Shown here in pieces: positions 33,163 through 42,408 of a stretch of 57,718 bases of DNA. The stretch comes from Clostridia bacterium (GTDB lineage: Bacteria; Bacillota; Clostridia; Peptostreptococcales; Anaerovoracaceae), in assembly GCA_024689865.1 (NCBI GenBank), contig JAILDA010000063.1:1-57718 (forward strand), written 5' to 3'. The stretch's first letter is position 1. The number at the start of each line of letters is the position of its first letter. A program made the position numbers and the translations under genes. Below the pieces are notes generated by a model that searched no databases, was not told where the DNA came from, and saw nothing but the letters and a program-made list of their open reading frames with translations.

Positions 33163-34500
33163 ATGGACGCTTTAGGTATCATCGGCTTGTTAGCCGGTAT
33201 CGTGATACTGATCGTGGTCAGTTACAAGGGATTCCACGCAGTACCCACGACTATCCTTGCCGCGGCAGTAGTTCTTCTGCTCAACGGCATAAACCTCTGG
33301 ACAGGTTTCTCCACCGCATGGATAGGCGGACTTGCCGGAGTATTCACAGCATATTATCTGCTGTTCCTCTTCTCTACCATCTTCGCTAACGTAATGCAGG
33401 AGACCGGTGCCTGCACCACTGTTGCTTACAAACTGATCGACTGGTTCGGAAAGAAGCACATCATGACGGTACTTACTCTTCTGTGCTTCGTACTTTGCTT
33501 CGGCGGAGTTTCCTTCTTCGTCATTATGTTCGCTATCGGACCCATCGCGTTCAGCATGTTCGCAGAACTGAACGTTCCGAGAAAGGCAATAATCCTTCCG
33601 GTAGCAGCAGGCGCAGGCGCATTCGTACTTGCTTGCCCGGCTTCCACACAGCTTTCTAACGTAATTCCGACTTCTCTCGGCACCACTCTTACCGCAGCTC
33701 CGGTACTTGGTATCATAATGCTGGTCGTAGGCATGGCCGCTTCCATCATCTACTGCGAGAAGGTATACGCTAAGATGATGAAGGAAGTAGAAGAGGGCAA
33801 GGATCCCGGCTGGGTACCCGATGCAAGCATTCCGGCTCTGCGCGGAAGGGATGAGGTCCCCGGCGCTGTAGGCGGATTCCTGCCGCTGGTAGTCGTAGTT
33901 GCTCTCATAATCGTAGGTTCCATACTCAAGTGGTTCGGCGGTAATGCTACTGAGCTTGCAGTAATAGCCATGATCGCAGGAACTCTTGTCTGCATGGCTC
34001 TTAACTTCAAGTTCTTCCAGGGTAAGCTCGGCGGACTCTTCAAGGGCCTGCTCGCAAAGAGCGCTGTAGGCGCTGCCGGTTCCGCACTGGTACTCGGCGC
34101 TGTAGTAGGTTTCGGAACAGTAGTTTCCAACACCCCGGCATTTGCCAAGGTCGTTGCATGGGTAATGGGCATCCAGATCCCGGTTTACTGGAAGGCCGTC
34201 ATCGCCACCGCAGTACTTGCAGGTGTTTGCGGTTCCGCTTCTTCCGGTGCTAAGCTTGTAATGCAGTACCTCGGTGAATACTTCGTGGGATCCGGTGCAA
34301 ACCTTGCGATACTCCACAGACTTATCGCTAACGCATCCGTAACGTTCGACTCTCTGCCGCACGCTACAGGCTGCTTCCTGATGCTGTCGTTCTTCGGACT
34401 CAACCACAAGATCGCGTACAAGCATGTATTCTGGCTGGATACTATAATCCCGCTTGTAATAACGCTTATATCGACACTTATCTGCTCGTTGATATTCTAG
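33163..34500 (+). CDS. GntP-family permease
   Basis: The 445-residue protein is highly hydrophobic with about 12 membrane segments and GntP-like features such as GLLAGIVILIVVSYKGF, PAAGAGAF-like VAAGAGAFVLACPASTQLSN and a C-terminal SSGAKLVMQYL. GntP carriers import gluconate and related hydroxy acids, including 3-hydroxybutyrate. Paired with the decarboxylase gene upstream, uptake of a short hydroxy or keto acid is inferred. Confidence 0.85.
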   Translation: MDALGIIGLLAGIVILIVVSYKGFHAVPTTILAAAVVLLLNGINLWTGFSTAWIGGLAGVFTAYYLLFLFSTIFANVMQETGACTTVAYKLIDWFGKKHIMTVLTLLCFVLCFGGVSFFVIMFAIGPIAFSMFAELNVPRKAIILPVAAGAGAFVLACPASTQLSNVIPTSLGTTLTAAPVLGIIMLVVGMAASIIYCEKVYAKMMKEVEEGKDPGWVPDASIPALRGRDEVPGAVGGFLPLVVVVALIIVGSILKWFGGNATELAVIAMIAGTLVCMALNFKFFQGKLGGLFKGLLAKSAVGAAGSALVLGAVVGFGTVVSNTPAFAKVVAWVMGIQIPVYWKAVIATAVLAGVCGSASSGAKLVMQYLGEYFVGSGANLAILHRLIANASVTFDSLPHATGCFLMLSFFGLNHKIAYKHVFWLDTIIPLVITLISTLICSLIF

Positions 34501-34514
34501 CATCTGTTAAGATC

Positions 34515-34545
34515 AAAAGCGGGGCCGTAAAGGTCCCGCTTTTTG
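34515..34545. terminator. Terminator after the GntP-type permease
   Basis: AAAAGCGGGGCC pairs with GGTCCCGCTTTT (one wobble), followed by TG. It separates the permease gene from the convergent galK. Confidence 0.85.
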
Positions 34546-34619
34546 TTGCGTAAAAACTATTATGAAAACGATCCGATCGCCTGTTTCAGCAGGGCGGATC
34601 CTGATCAGTCCTTGAATAT

Positions 34620-35726
34620 TTATTTGCTTACCGAAAGATAATGGCAGGAGCCTGCTCCAAGGACCTTTTCCATCTCTTTGCGGAAGGTCTCTTTTTCCTC
34701 CAGCGGTACGTAGGCCTGTATGGTGCCCGCGAATCCGCCTCCGTGGACACGCGCGGCACCGCGGCCGCAGAGCACTTTTCTTGCAAGTTCTATGCAGTCT
34801 CTGTAGTGCGTTGCTGTCGGGTCGGACTGGGGAACAACGTTCTGAAGCAGCTCCTCCGAGGATCTTGCAGACTCATTGACAAGTTTCAGATATTCATTGA
34901 AATCTCCGGCCTTAAGCGCTTCTGCAAGCTGTCCTGCGCGTTCGTTTTCAGCGAAGAAATGTTCCGCTCTCTTAACTGCAAGATCTCCGTACAGGACCTT
35001 AAGCTTGGTCTTGTTATAATCGAATTCCGACGGATCCACTTCCCTTAGGACTTCTTTGCCGAAGTGCGCGGCGATCTTCTTCATGTCCGCGGGAATGGCT
35101 GCGTAATCCGCTGTAAGATCCGCGTGTTCAGTATGGGTATCTATGATGCAGAGTGCATAGCCGTAGTCCTCGAAACGGCAGTCTATGCGCTCTATTACGG
35201 GCTCTGAAGGGTCTTTAAAGTCTATGGCGATGATATTGCCAACCGAGCATGCCATCTGGTCCATAAGCCCGCATGGCTTGCCGAAGAAGATGTTCTCGGC
35301 ATGCTGGCCTATCTGGGCTATCTGCACGTCCGTAAGCTTGCCGCTGCAGTACAGATCGTTGAAGATGCGTCCTATAAGAACTTCGTAAGCAGCGGAAGAG
35401 GAGAGTCCCGAACCCGAAAGCACGTCCGACTTGAGCTTTGCATCGAATCCGCCTGTCTTAAAGCCGGTATCCTTTATTCCTGCTGCAACTCCGCGGACAA
35501 GAGCCAGAGATGTTCCGAACTCCGCTTCCGAGGGTTCTGATCTGCTGAGGTCTACCTCTATGTCCGGATATCCTTCGGAACTGATCTTTACGATGTTTGT
35601 GCCGTTAGGCTCGGCTTCTGCGGTAATGTAAAGATCGATCCCCGCGGCAAGGACCTTGCCGTGCTGGTGATCGGTGTGGTTTCCGCCGAGCTCGGTGCGT
35701 CCCGGCGCTTTGTAGATCTTTATCAT
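34620..35726 (-). CDS. galK: Galactokinase
   Basis: The 368-residue GHMP kinase opens with the galactokinase signature APGRTELGGNHTDHQHGKVL. It has SGSGLSSSAAYEVLIG as the ATP-binding glycine-serine loop and the third GHMP motif GGGFAGTIQAYV. The signature has GGNH in place of GEH, a change seen in some clostridial members. It phosphorylates galactose to galactose-1-phosphate, the first Leloir step. It overlaps galM by four bases. Confidence 0.93.
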   Translation of the reverse strand: MIKIYKAPGRTELGGNHTDHQHGKVLAAGIDLYITAEAEPNGTNIVKISSEGYPDIEVDLSRSEPSEAEFGTSLALVRGVAAGIKDTGFKTGGFDAKLKSDVLSGSGLSSSAAYEVLIGRIFNDLYCSGKLTDVQIAQIGQHAENIFFGKPCGLMDQMACSVGNIIAIDFKDPSEPVIERIDCRFEDYGYALCIIDTHTEHADLTADYAAIPADMKKIAAHFGKEVLREVDPSEFDYNKTKLKVLYGDLAVKRAEHFFAENERAGQLAEALKAGDFNEYLKLVNESARSSEELLQNVVPQSDPTATHYRDCIELARKVLCGRGAARVHGGGFAGTIQAYVPLEEKETFRKEMEKVLGAGSCHYLSVSK

Positions 35727-36565
35727 TTCTCCTCCTGCCTGAAAGAGTATATTGTCCTGGTCTTAAATATCTGCCCGCGCAGCAGCGTCGTGTCCGGGAA
35801 TTCCGGATGGTGGGGGCTGTCCGGGAAATGCTGGGTCTCCAGGCAGATATGAGTGTCTGTATTATATAGTTGAAGGCCTGGCTGGTCCGTTTCGACTTCC
35901 ATGTTTATTCCGCTTTCGCATCCTTTAAGTGATGCGACAGTCCGAAGGCCTTTTCCGTTAAGGGCGTAGCAGCAGTCGAAGTCAGGACGGAAACGTTTCT
36001 GCCGTTTGTGATCGAACCTTGTGCCGCGGACGCCGAGCAGATTACCGGTAGGGATCAGCTGATCGTCGACTTCCAGGACTTTATCTGCGATGATCTTAAG
36101 CAGATGATCCCCGGAGGGCCCGCCGCCGTTCAGGTTGAAATACAGGTGATTGGTAAGATTCACAACCGTAGGAGCGTCGGCTTCGGCCGTATATGTGATC
36201 TTAAACGCGCCTCCTTCGATCTTGTAATCGGCTTTAACTTTAAGCGTTCCCGGGAAACCCTGATCTCCGTCTTCGGATATAAGTTCCATGCAGACGTGGT
36301 CCCGACTTTGGTCTGTAACCGTCCATTCTTTCTTATCGAAACCTTCTGTTCCGCCATGGAGCGTATTTCCGTTCTCGTTGGCGTCCAGTTTGAATTCTCC
36401 GAAGAATATGGTCAGTTTCGCACCGGCTATCCTGTTGGCATAGCGTCCTGCCGTAATGCCGTCTCTGCCCACCTCCGTTCCGCGGAATCTGAGGGTCTTA
36501 ATGCATGCGCCTGTGGTATCGACTTCCAGGCACAGTTCATCGTTTTGCAGTGTAAGTATGCTCAT
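35723..36565 (-). CDS. galM: Aldose 1-epimerase (mutarotase)
   Basis: The 280-residue protein has the family pattern GRYANRIAGAKL, NTLHGGTEGFDK with the conserved His, and VVNLTNHLYFNLNGG with the second His. A Glu in the C-terminal region (ETQHFPDSPHHPEFP) is the catalytic base. It converts beta- to alpha-galactose for GalK. With galK it handles galactose released by the GH2 and GH36 enzymes. No galT or galE is seen in the window. Confidence 0.92.
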   Translation of the reverse strand: MSILTLQNDELCLEVDTTGACIKTLRFRGTEVGRDGITAGRYANRIAGAKLTIFFGEFKLDANENGNTLHGGTEGFDKKEWTVTDQSRDHVCMELISEDGDQGFPGTLKVKADYKIEGGAFKITYTAEADAPTVVNLTNHLYFNLNGGGPSGDHLLKIIADKVLEVDDQLIPTGNLLGVRGTRFDHKRQKRFRPDFDCCYALNGKGLRTVASLKGCESGINMEVETDQPGLQLYNTDTHICLETQHFPDSPHHPEFPDTTLLRGQIFKTRTIYSFRQEEK

Positions 36566-36618
36566 GCTTTGATTTTACTACTTTTTTGGGTCTAAAAACA
36601 TATTAATTATACTTATTG

Positions 36619-36627
36619 TGATATAAT
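36619..36627 (+). promoter_or_regulatory. Extended -10 promoter abutting maf (leaderless transcript likely)
   Basis: TGATATAAT (extended -10, TATAAT at 36622-36627) lies only 7 bases before the maf ATG at 36635. Transcription should begin at or within a base of the ATG, and no ribosome site is visible. Confidence 0.6.
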
Positions 36628-36634
36628 CTATCGC

Positions 36635-37339
36635 ATGAGGATAATTCTTGCCAGCACGTCTCCCAGAAGGCGTGAGCTTATAAAAAAGATAACGGACACT
36701 TTCGAATGTTCAGCATCTTCCGTAGAAGAACAGGCCATAGAGGACCGTCTTGTAAAGCAGGGCGGGTACTGCACCGAGGCCGAGCTCGCTGGACTTACGG
36801 TACGTGCACTTTCAAGAGCAAAAGCTTTTGACGTGTTCGAAAAGCTGGGCCGGCCGGAAGGCTCTCTGGTGATCGGCGCTGACACCGTAGTTTGTCTTCA
36901 GAACGAGATCCTCGGAAAGCCCAAAGACAGGGAGGATGCCGTCCGCATGCTCAGGGCACAGTCCGTGGAACCTCAGCGGGTAATTACAGGAGTAACTCTT
37001 ATATACAAATGCAGGAAAAACACGATTCCAGGCTGCGAAAAAGGCTGCTGCGCAGATTGCTGCGGCACTACTGCAGGCGGGACTCAGGTAAGGACCTTTA
37101 CGGAAGAAAGCCTGGTTTACTTCAATCCTTTGGACGAAGCACAGGAAGCACGCATACAGGCATACTGCGACACCAATGAACCTTACGATAAAGCCGGAGC
37201 CTACGGCATCCAGCTCGGCGGCATTGCTCTGGTGGACCACTATGAAGGGGACGTGGAGAATATCATAGGGTTCCCGGTAAACAGGATAAAGCGGGAGATT
37301 ATCGAACTTTTAGGTTGTAATTTTAAGCAATTAACATAA
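36635..37339 (+). CDS. maf: Maf-family nucleotide pyrophosphatase with Cys-rich insertion
   Basis: The protein starts with the Maf signature MRIILASTSPRRREL and has IGADTVVCLQNEILGKPKDREDA and YDKAGAYGIQ as further family motifs. Maf proteins hydrolyse non-canonical nucleoside triphosphates and influence division. At 234 residues it is longer than usual (about 190-200). The extra part at residues 124-150 contains Cys126, 134, 138, 139, 142 and 143 and could bind a metal. The ATG sits 7 bases after a TATAAT. Confidence 0.88.
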   Translation: MRIILASTSPRRRELIKKITDTFECSASSVEEQAIEDRLVKQGGYCTEAELAGLTVRALSRAKAFDVFEKLGRPEGSLVIGADTVVCLQNEILGKPKDREDAVRMLRAQSVEPQRVITGVTLIYKCRKNTIPGCEKGCCADCCGTTAGGTQVRTFTEESLVYFNPLDEAQEARIQAYCDTNEPYDKAGAYGIQLGGIALVDHYEGDVENIIGFPVNRIKREIIELLGCNFKQLT

Positions 37340-37373
37340 TATTTATTTTGACTATTTTATTTGGGAGGCAGAA

Positions 37374-38675
37374 TTGAGCATTTATACAGATAACTGGATA
37401 GATGAGAGAAAGGATCAGATCGTAGAATCGCTCAGATCCATAGTTCGTTTCAGGACTCCGGAGGCTGAGGCGCAGGAAGGAGCACCGTTCGGACCCGAGG
37501 TAAAGGCCTGTCTGGAGAAGACTCTCGGAATTGCTGCCGAACTAGGTCTGGATGCCAAGGACATGGACGGCTACTGCGGCACCGTGGACGCAGGCGACGG
37601 AGAGGAGATGCTGGGAATACTTGCCCATCTGGACGTAGTTCCGGAAGGCACCGGATGGCACCACGATCCCTACGGCGCGGAGATAGTAGACGGAAAGATC
37701 TACGGCCGCGGCACACTGGACGACAAAGGCCCGGCTATCGCAAGCATTTTCGCTCTTGCAGCAGTTAAGGCTTCGGGTCTGGAATTCAAGCGCAAGGTGC
37801 GCATTATTCTCGGCTGCAACGAGGAGACCGGCATGGGCTGCATAAAGCACTACCTTGCAAACGCCCGCATACCCGAACTGTCGTTCTCTCCGGACGGGGA
37901 ATATCCGCTTACCAATTCGGAAAAGAGCATACTTCACTGCACTTACAAGGCAAAGTTCAATTCCCACATCAGCATGAACGTCGGCGAAGCTCCTAACGTA
38001 GTTCCCGGACAGGCTTCCTGTACGCTGGAAGGCTTCAGCGGAACAAAGACCATAGAAGCCGAGGGTAAGATCGCGCACGCGTCGCTTCCCTGGGAAGGAA
38101 AGAACGCTCTGCAGGCTCTTCTTCTTAAGTTAAAGGAAGAAGACCTTCGTGGAATGGACAGAGTTAGTGTGGATACGCTCTGCGACGCATTCAAGGACGA
38201 GTTCTACGGTCAGTCCCTGGGGTTAGATAAGGAAGACGAGTCCGGCCGCCTTACATTAAATGTAGGCGTAATGCATTGGAACAGCGAAGGTTTCGAGCTT
38301 ACTCTGGACCTCAGATGCCCTGTCAGCCTGCCGGAATGCTACATTAGGGAGAGAATCGAGCTTGCCCTTGCCGGTACAGGCGGAAAGATCGTTTACTGGA
38401 ACTATAAGCCCGGCTACAGCATCCCTGAGGATTCGGAGATAGTAAGAAAGCTCCTTAAAGTATACGTGGACAGGACAGGGGATACAGAGGCAAAACCCAA
38501 GAGAATAGGCGGAGGAACGTATTCCAGAGAGCTTCCCAACGCTGTAAGTTTCGGCCCGGAAGGCTACATGTGCGAGGCATCCTGCCACGTTGCGGACGAA
38601 TTCATGTCCATAGACCAGCTAATAATGAATGCGAAGATGATAGCCGACGCCATTACGGCTCTTGCCTGCGAATAG
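37374..38675 (+). CDS. M20 metallopeptidase, Sapep/PepV-type dipeptidase
   Basis: The 433-residue protein has the M20 metal ligands in order: ILAHLDVVPEG, GRGTLDDKGP, GCNEETGMGC, SPDGEYP and a C-terminal SCHVADEF. A lid domain lies between them. This matches Mn/Zn-dependent dipeptidases of the Sapep/PepV group, which cleave dipeptides in the cytoplasm. The start is TTG with a strong GGGAGGC site ten bases upstream. trmB follows immediately after the stop. Confidence 0.88.
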   Translation: MSIYTDNWIDERKDQIVESLRSIVRFRTPEAEAQEGAPFGPEVKACLEKTLGIAAELGLDAKDMDGYCGTVDAGDGEEMLGILAHLDVVPEGTGWHHDPYGAEIVDGKIYGRGTLDDKGPAIASIFALAAVKASGLEFKRKVRIILGCNEETGMGCIKHYLANARIPELSFSPDGEYPLTNSEKSILHCTYKAKFNSHISMNVGEAPNVVPGQASCTLEGFSGTKTIEAEGKIAHASLPWEGKNALQALLLKLKEEDLRGMDRVSVDTLCDAFKDEFYGQSLGLDKEDESGRLTLNVGVMHWNSEGFELTLDLRCPVSLPECYIRERIELALAGTGGKIVYWNYKPGYSIPEDSEIVRKLLKVYVDRTGDTEAKPKRIGGGTYSRELPNAVSFGPEGYMCEASCHVADEFMSIDQLIMNAKMIADAITALACE

Positions 38676-39317
38676 ATGAGACAGCATCACATCAGGAACA
38701 GACAGCAGCTGATAGACGATTTCGGCAGTTACATAGTGGACGATCCCCGTGCCGCTAAAGGACGCTGGGCAGAGCTTTTCGGCAATGACCGCCCGGTTAA
38801 ACTGGAAATAGGAAGCGGCAAGGGCGCTTTCATTACTGGCATTTGTCTAAGGGACAGGGACGTTAATTTCATAGCCTGCGAGGGCGCTTACAACGTATAT
38901 CCCAGGATCCCTCAGAAGGCGGCTTCTGTTAACGTGCGGAATCTGCTCGTTCTTCCTAAATACATTACCGATCCGCGGGAGTTTTTCGAGGATGACGAGA
39001 TCTCAGGCATATATCTCAATTTCAGCGATCCCTGGGGGAAAAAGAGATACAATAACCGACGGCTCACATACAGGGATAAAATAGAAGGGTACAGGCACAT
39101 CTGCAGACCCGGTTCTGCTCTTGAGTTCAAGACGGACAACGATGAGCTTTTCCAGTTTACACTTGATGAACTGGCCTATCTGGGCATTGTTCCGGATGTC
39201 GTCGAATACGATCTTCACAACAGTCCGTTCAATGCTTCCAACATCCCTACGGAATATGAAGAAAAGTTCACAGAACAAGGTATTGCCATCAAATATTTGA
39301 GGCTTTTATTCACATAA
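38676..39317 (+). CDS. trmB: tRNA (guanine-N7-)-methyltransferase
   Basis: The 213-residue protein has the TrmB pattern: RQHHIRNRQQLI at the start, LEIGSGKGAFITG as SAM motif I, NFSDPWGKKRYNNRRLTY as the signature block and FKTDNDELFQFTLDEL. It makes m7G46 in tRNA variable loops. The ATG follows the dipeptidase stop with no gap, so the two genes are likely coupled. Confidence 0.93.
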   Translation: MRQHHIRNRQQLIDDFGSYIVDDPRAAKGRWAELFGNDRPVKLEIGSGKGAFITGICLRDRDVNFIACEGAYNVYPRIPQKAASVNVRNLLVLPKYITDPREFFEDDEISGIYLNFSDPWGKKRYNNRRLTYRDKIEGYRHICRPGSALEFKTDNDELFQFTLDELAYLGIVPDVVEYDLHNSPFNASNIPTEYEEKFTEQGIAIKYLRLLFT

Positions 39318-39397
39318 ATTATACATACCCCTTTAAAAGTATGCTATTATAATCACGAAAGGCGGAGGGGAAGCCCCCCGCGTGAAAGGAGAAAGAT

Positions 39398-40579
39398 ATG
39401 GGCAGAGGCGGCGGCGGAGGCGGCGGCTTCAGCGGCGGAGGCGGAGGAAGCTTCGGCGGCGGAGGCGGTCACATCGGCGGAGGAAGTTTCGGCGGAGGCC
39501 ATGTCGGCGGCAGCAGTCACAGCAGCGGCGGAAGCAGCTGGGGAGGAAGCAGCCACAGCAGCGGAGGAAGCAGCTGGGGAGGCAGCAGTCACAGTTACAG
39601 CGGCGGCCACAGCTATGGCGGAGGATACCGCAGCTACGGATATCATTCCAGCGGCAACGGCTTGTTCCCACCGCTCTGGTGGTGGATCTGGGGAAACAAC
39701 TCCGGCAGGAACAACAATAACAACAATAATAACAATAATAACAACAATAATAACGGCAACAAGGGACCGGAAAAAAAGCCGGAACCCAAGAAACCGGAAA
39801 AGAAGACCACGGCTGTCGGCTGCCTGTCCGTAATACTCATAATCGTCGCTATCATACTTGCGGTGATCATGATCAACGGCATAAACGCTTCCAAGGATGC
39901 GCACAACCGCACCAAGCTGGACGTAAAGCCTACGGTAAACATAGGCTACATAGACGATCAGCTCGGCTGGCTGGATAAGAAATCCGTCGTAGAGTCCGCC
40001 ATGAAGGGTTTCTACGATAAGACCGGTGTAATGCCTTACCTTATCATAACCAGCAACATCGGCGGAGCTACCAACGAGTCTCAGGCACAGACCTGGGGAT
40101 GGGCCAAGTACAAGGAGTTGTTCAAGGACGACGGAACGCACCTGCTGGTAGTCTGGTATCAGGTGGCCGGAACTCAGGACGACTACGCCTGGATGTTTGC
40201 CGGAACTCCCGCAAACGGAGTAATAGACGAGGATGCCATAACGGACATCTACTCTTACTTCAACAGGTACTACACATCCGATTACGACGACAACCAGTAC
40301 TTCGCCAAGGTATTCGAAGAATCCGCGGAGAAGATAATGAAGCAGTCCGATACCGGCTGGAAGTACTCGCTGTTCTGGCTGATCGCTGTAATAGCCGTTC
40401 TTATTATCATGAACGTCATCGATTACAAGACCACCATGAAGATCAAGAAGCAGGAGGCTGCGGCAGAGCTTCTTAACGCCAACATAGAATATCCGGGCTG
40501 GAAGGACGAAGCGGAGAACCTCTCCGAAAAGTACGAGGACGAAGCAAGCGAGCTTGCGTCTAAATATGATAACAAATAA
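39398..40579 (+). CDS. TPM-domain membrane protein with Gly-rich and poly-Asn tracts
   Basis: The 393-residue protein opens with a Gly/Ser/His-rich stretch of about 90 residues without a signal peptide. A WWWIWG patch and a run of 15 Asn (about nucleotides 39712-39755, built of AAY codons) follow. Then come a membrane helix (about residues 138-158), a TPM/Psb32-like domain (IDDQLGWLDKKSV onwards) and a second helix (about 322-343) with a charged cytoplasmic tail. A 29-base gap separates it from a PspA gene, so the two likely act together at the membrane. The Asn tract is a simple repeat prone to length change. Confidence 0.8.
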   Translation: MGRGGGGGGGFSGGGGGSFGGGGGHIGGGSFGGGHVGGSSHSSGGSSWGGSSHSSGGSSWGGSSHSYSGGHSYGGGYRSYGYHSSGNGLFPPLWWWIWGNNSGRNNNNNNNNNNNNNNNGNKGPEKKPEPKKPEKKTTAVGCLSVILIIVAIILAVIMINGINASKDAHNRTKLDVKPTVNIGYIDDQLGWLDKKSVVESAMKGFYDKTGVMPYLIITSNIGGATNESQAQTWGWAKYKELFKDDGTHLLVVWYQVAGTQDDYAWMFAGTPANGVIDEDAITDIYSYFNRYYTSDYDDNQYFAKVFEESAEKIMKQSDTGWKYSLFWLIAVIAVLIIMNVIDYKTTMKIKKQEAAAELLNANIEYPGWKDEAENLSEKYEDEASELASKYDNK

Positions 40580-40608
40580 TATATAGTTAATGTATTAGGA
40601 GGAAAACA

Positions 40609-41286
40609 ATGGGAATTTTATCAAGATTCACAGACATCATCAGCGCTAACATCAATTCTCTGCTGGACAAGGCTGAGGATCCTGTAAAGATGATCAACAA
40701 GTATCTTCTCGACGCGAGAGAGGACCTTGCTGAGGTCAAGAAGGAGACCACCGAGGTCATGGCAGAAGAGACCAGAGCACTGCGCAAGGTAAACCAGAAT
40801 GCGGCTGAGGTAGCAAGGTATGCCGAGCTCGCAAAGAAGGCTCTTACCCAGGGCAACGAGGGAGACGCAAAGGTCTTCATCGCCAAGAAGCAGGAGCTCG
40901 AAAACACCGGTGCTTCTCTCCAGACTGCATATGCTGCAGCTCACGAGAATGCCATCAAGATGCGTCAGCTTTATGATAAGCTTGCTTCCGACATCGCTCA
41001 GCTCGAAGCCCGCAAGGCAGGCATAGAGGCAAAGGTCTCCATCGCTAAGACCCAGCAGAAGGTCAACGCTTACTCCAACAAGGGCGAGAAGTTCGACGAA
41101 GTAATGGGCAAGATCGCAGACATGGAAGATAAGGCCAACAAGATGCTCGACGTAGCTAACGCTGCTGCAGAGCTCGAAGCCAGCGCTGTTGACGAGGCCA
41201 TCGCTCTCGAAGACAAGTATAAGGCAGGCGTTACCGCTTCCGTAGACGAAGAGCTTGACAGACTTAAGAAGGAACTCGGACTGTAA
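40609..41286 (+). CDS. pspA: PspA/IM30-family membrane-maintenance protein
   Basis: The 225-residue protein is almost wholly helical. It has the family N-terminus MGILSRFTDIISANINSLLDKAEDP and long coiled coils after it. PspA proteins are ESCRT-III relatives that assemble on stressed membranes. AGGAGGAAAAC gives very strong initiation. Pairing with a TPM-domain membrane protein suggests the latter may recruit it. Confidence 0.93.
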   Translation: MGILSRFTDIISANINSLLDKAEDPVKMINKYLLDAREDLAEVKKETTEVMAEETRALRKVNQNAAEVARYAELAKKALTQGNEGDAKVFIAKKQELENTGASLQTAYAAAHENAIKMRQLYDKLASDIAQLEARKAGIEAKVSIAKTQQKVNAYSNKGEKFDEVMGKIADMEDKANKMLDVANAAAELEASAVDEAIALEDKYKAGVTASVDEELDRLKKELGL

Positions 41287-41325
41287 TCGTCCGTAAGCAG
41301 ACTTAGATAGTCTTACAAAAAAAAG

Positions 41326-41355
41326 AAGCGGCATCCGAAAGGGTGCCGCTTTTAC
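41326..41355. terminator. Terminator between pspA and the lipid kinase
   Basis: AAGCGGCATCC pairs with GGGTGCCGCTT across GAAA, with A-rich and T-rich flanks, so it can end both convergent transcripts. Confidence 0.85.
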
Positions 41356-41389
41356 CATGTTTTTCTGCGGGTAGATGCAAGGTAGCAGT

Positions 41390-42283
41390 TCAGATGTACA
41401 TCTCGATAGCAGAATGCAGATTCCTGATGTTAACTAGTTTTCCGCCTTCTGCCTTTTCTCCGTCCAGGGACCAGTCGATGTCTTCTTCTGTCTCGAAAGT
41501 TATGTCCTTTGCTTTGAAGAATTCGAACATGCTGCCGGTAAAGTCGTTTGAGAGAACTCCTGTAACTATCCTGTTGGTCTCTGCAAGGTTGTTGGGATAT
41601 TTTACAAGTATTACTTCGAAAAGGCCGTCGTGCAGATCCACTATGTTCTCCGAAAGTTTTACAAGTCCGGCTACGGAACGGGTGTTGGATACCGAGCAGT
41701 AGATGTATTCGCCCTCCAGTTCGCGTCCGTCAGCGGTTATCTTAGCTTTATATCTCCGCATGTTGCCCAGCTCCTTTATTCCCTCCAGAAGATAGGCCAT
41801 GTGTCCTATGGAATTCTTAAGCTCCTGGGGTGCGCTGTAAGAAGCGGCCGAGAAGGCCCCAAACGTGGCGATGTAACTGAAATTGCGGTCCTCGCCGAAC
41901 TTTCCTACGTCTATGCCCATTCGCACCGATTTGCAGATGTTTACGGCTGCTCCGGTGGGTGAAGAAGGTATGCCGAGGGTGTCTGCGAAATCGTTGGTGG
42001 ATCCTGCCGGTATGTATCCGAGAGGAACCTTTGCGCTCATCTCGGAGGTAAGGAGTCCGGATATCACTTCGTTGAGCGTACCGTCGCCTCCGCAGCATAC
42101 AACAAGGTCGTAGCCGTTCCTGAAGGCATTGGCGGCAAGTTCCTTGCCGTGTCCTCTGTACTGTGTTATGGCAGTCGTAACGATGCATTCGTTGTTGCAG
42201 AACACTTCGATGACATCGAAGAGCTCGTTGCGCATGCGCAGTTTTCCGGCTACAGGGTTTACTATAAGCAGAACATTCTTCAT
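41390..42283 (-). CDS. Diacylglycerol-kinase-family lipid kinase (YegS/DgkB-like)
   Basis: The 297-residue protein has the DAGK catalytic N-terminus (VLLIVNPVAGK, then CCGGDGTLNEVISGLL and PLGYIPAGSTNDFA) and a beta-rich C-terminal domain. Family members phosphorylate diacylglycerol or related lipids. A link to LTA metabolism, which releases diacylglycerol, is plausible because an LTA-synthase-like gene is present. GGAGAA precedes the ATG. Confidence 0.9.
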   Translation of the reverse strand: MKNVLLIVNPVAGKLRMRNELFDVIEVFCNNECIVTTAITQYRGHGKELAANAFRNGYDLVVCCGGDGTLNEVISGLLTSEMSAKVPLGYIPAGSTNDFADTLGIPSSPTGAAVNICKSVRMGIDVGKFGEDRNFSYIATFGAFSAASYSAPQELKNSIGHMAYLLEGIKELGNMRRYKAKITADGRELEGEYIYCSVSNTRSVAGLVKLSENIVDLHDGLFEVILVKYPNNLAETNRIVTGVLSNDFTGSMFEFFKAKDITFETEEDIDWSLDGEKAEGGKLVNIRNLHSAIEMYI

Positions 42284-42408
42284 TTTATTCTCCGTTCTTA
42301 TTTCTTTATATTTATATTAAACCACAGCAATGATAAAATATAAATAGTAATTAGCCGGGAATGGGACAGATAGTCTTGTGCATCATTTGCGGACGTAAGG
42401 AGACGGAC

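Noticed and set aside
39382..39720. Arg-rich ORF in another frame at the start of the TPM gene
   Set aside because: It is a frame shadow of the GGC/GGA-rich Gly region; the Gly-rich frame continues into a membrane protein with a conserved domain.
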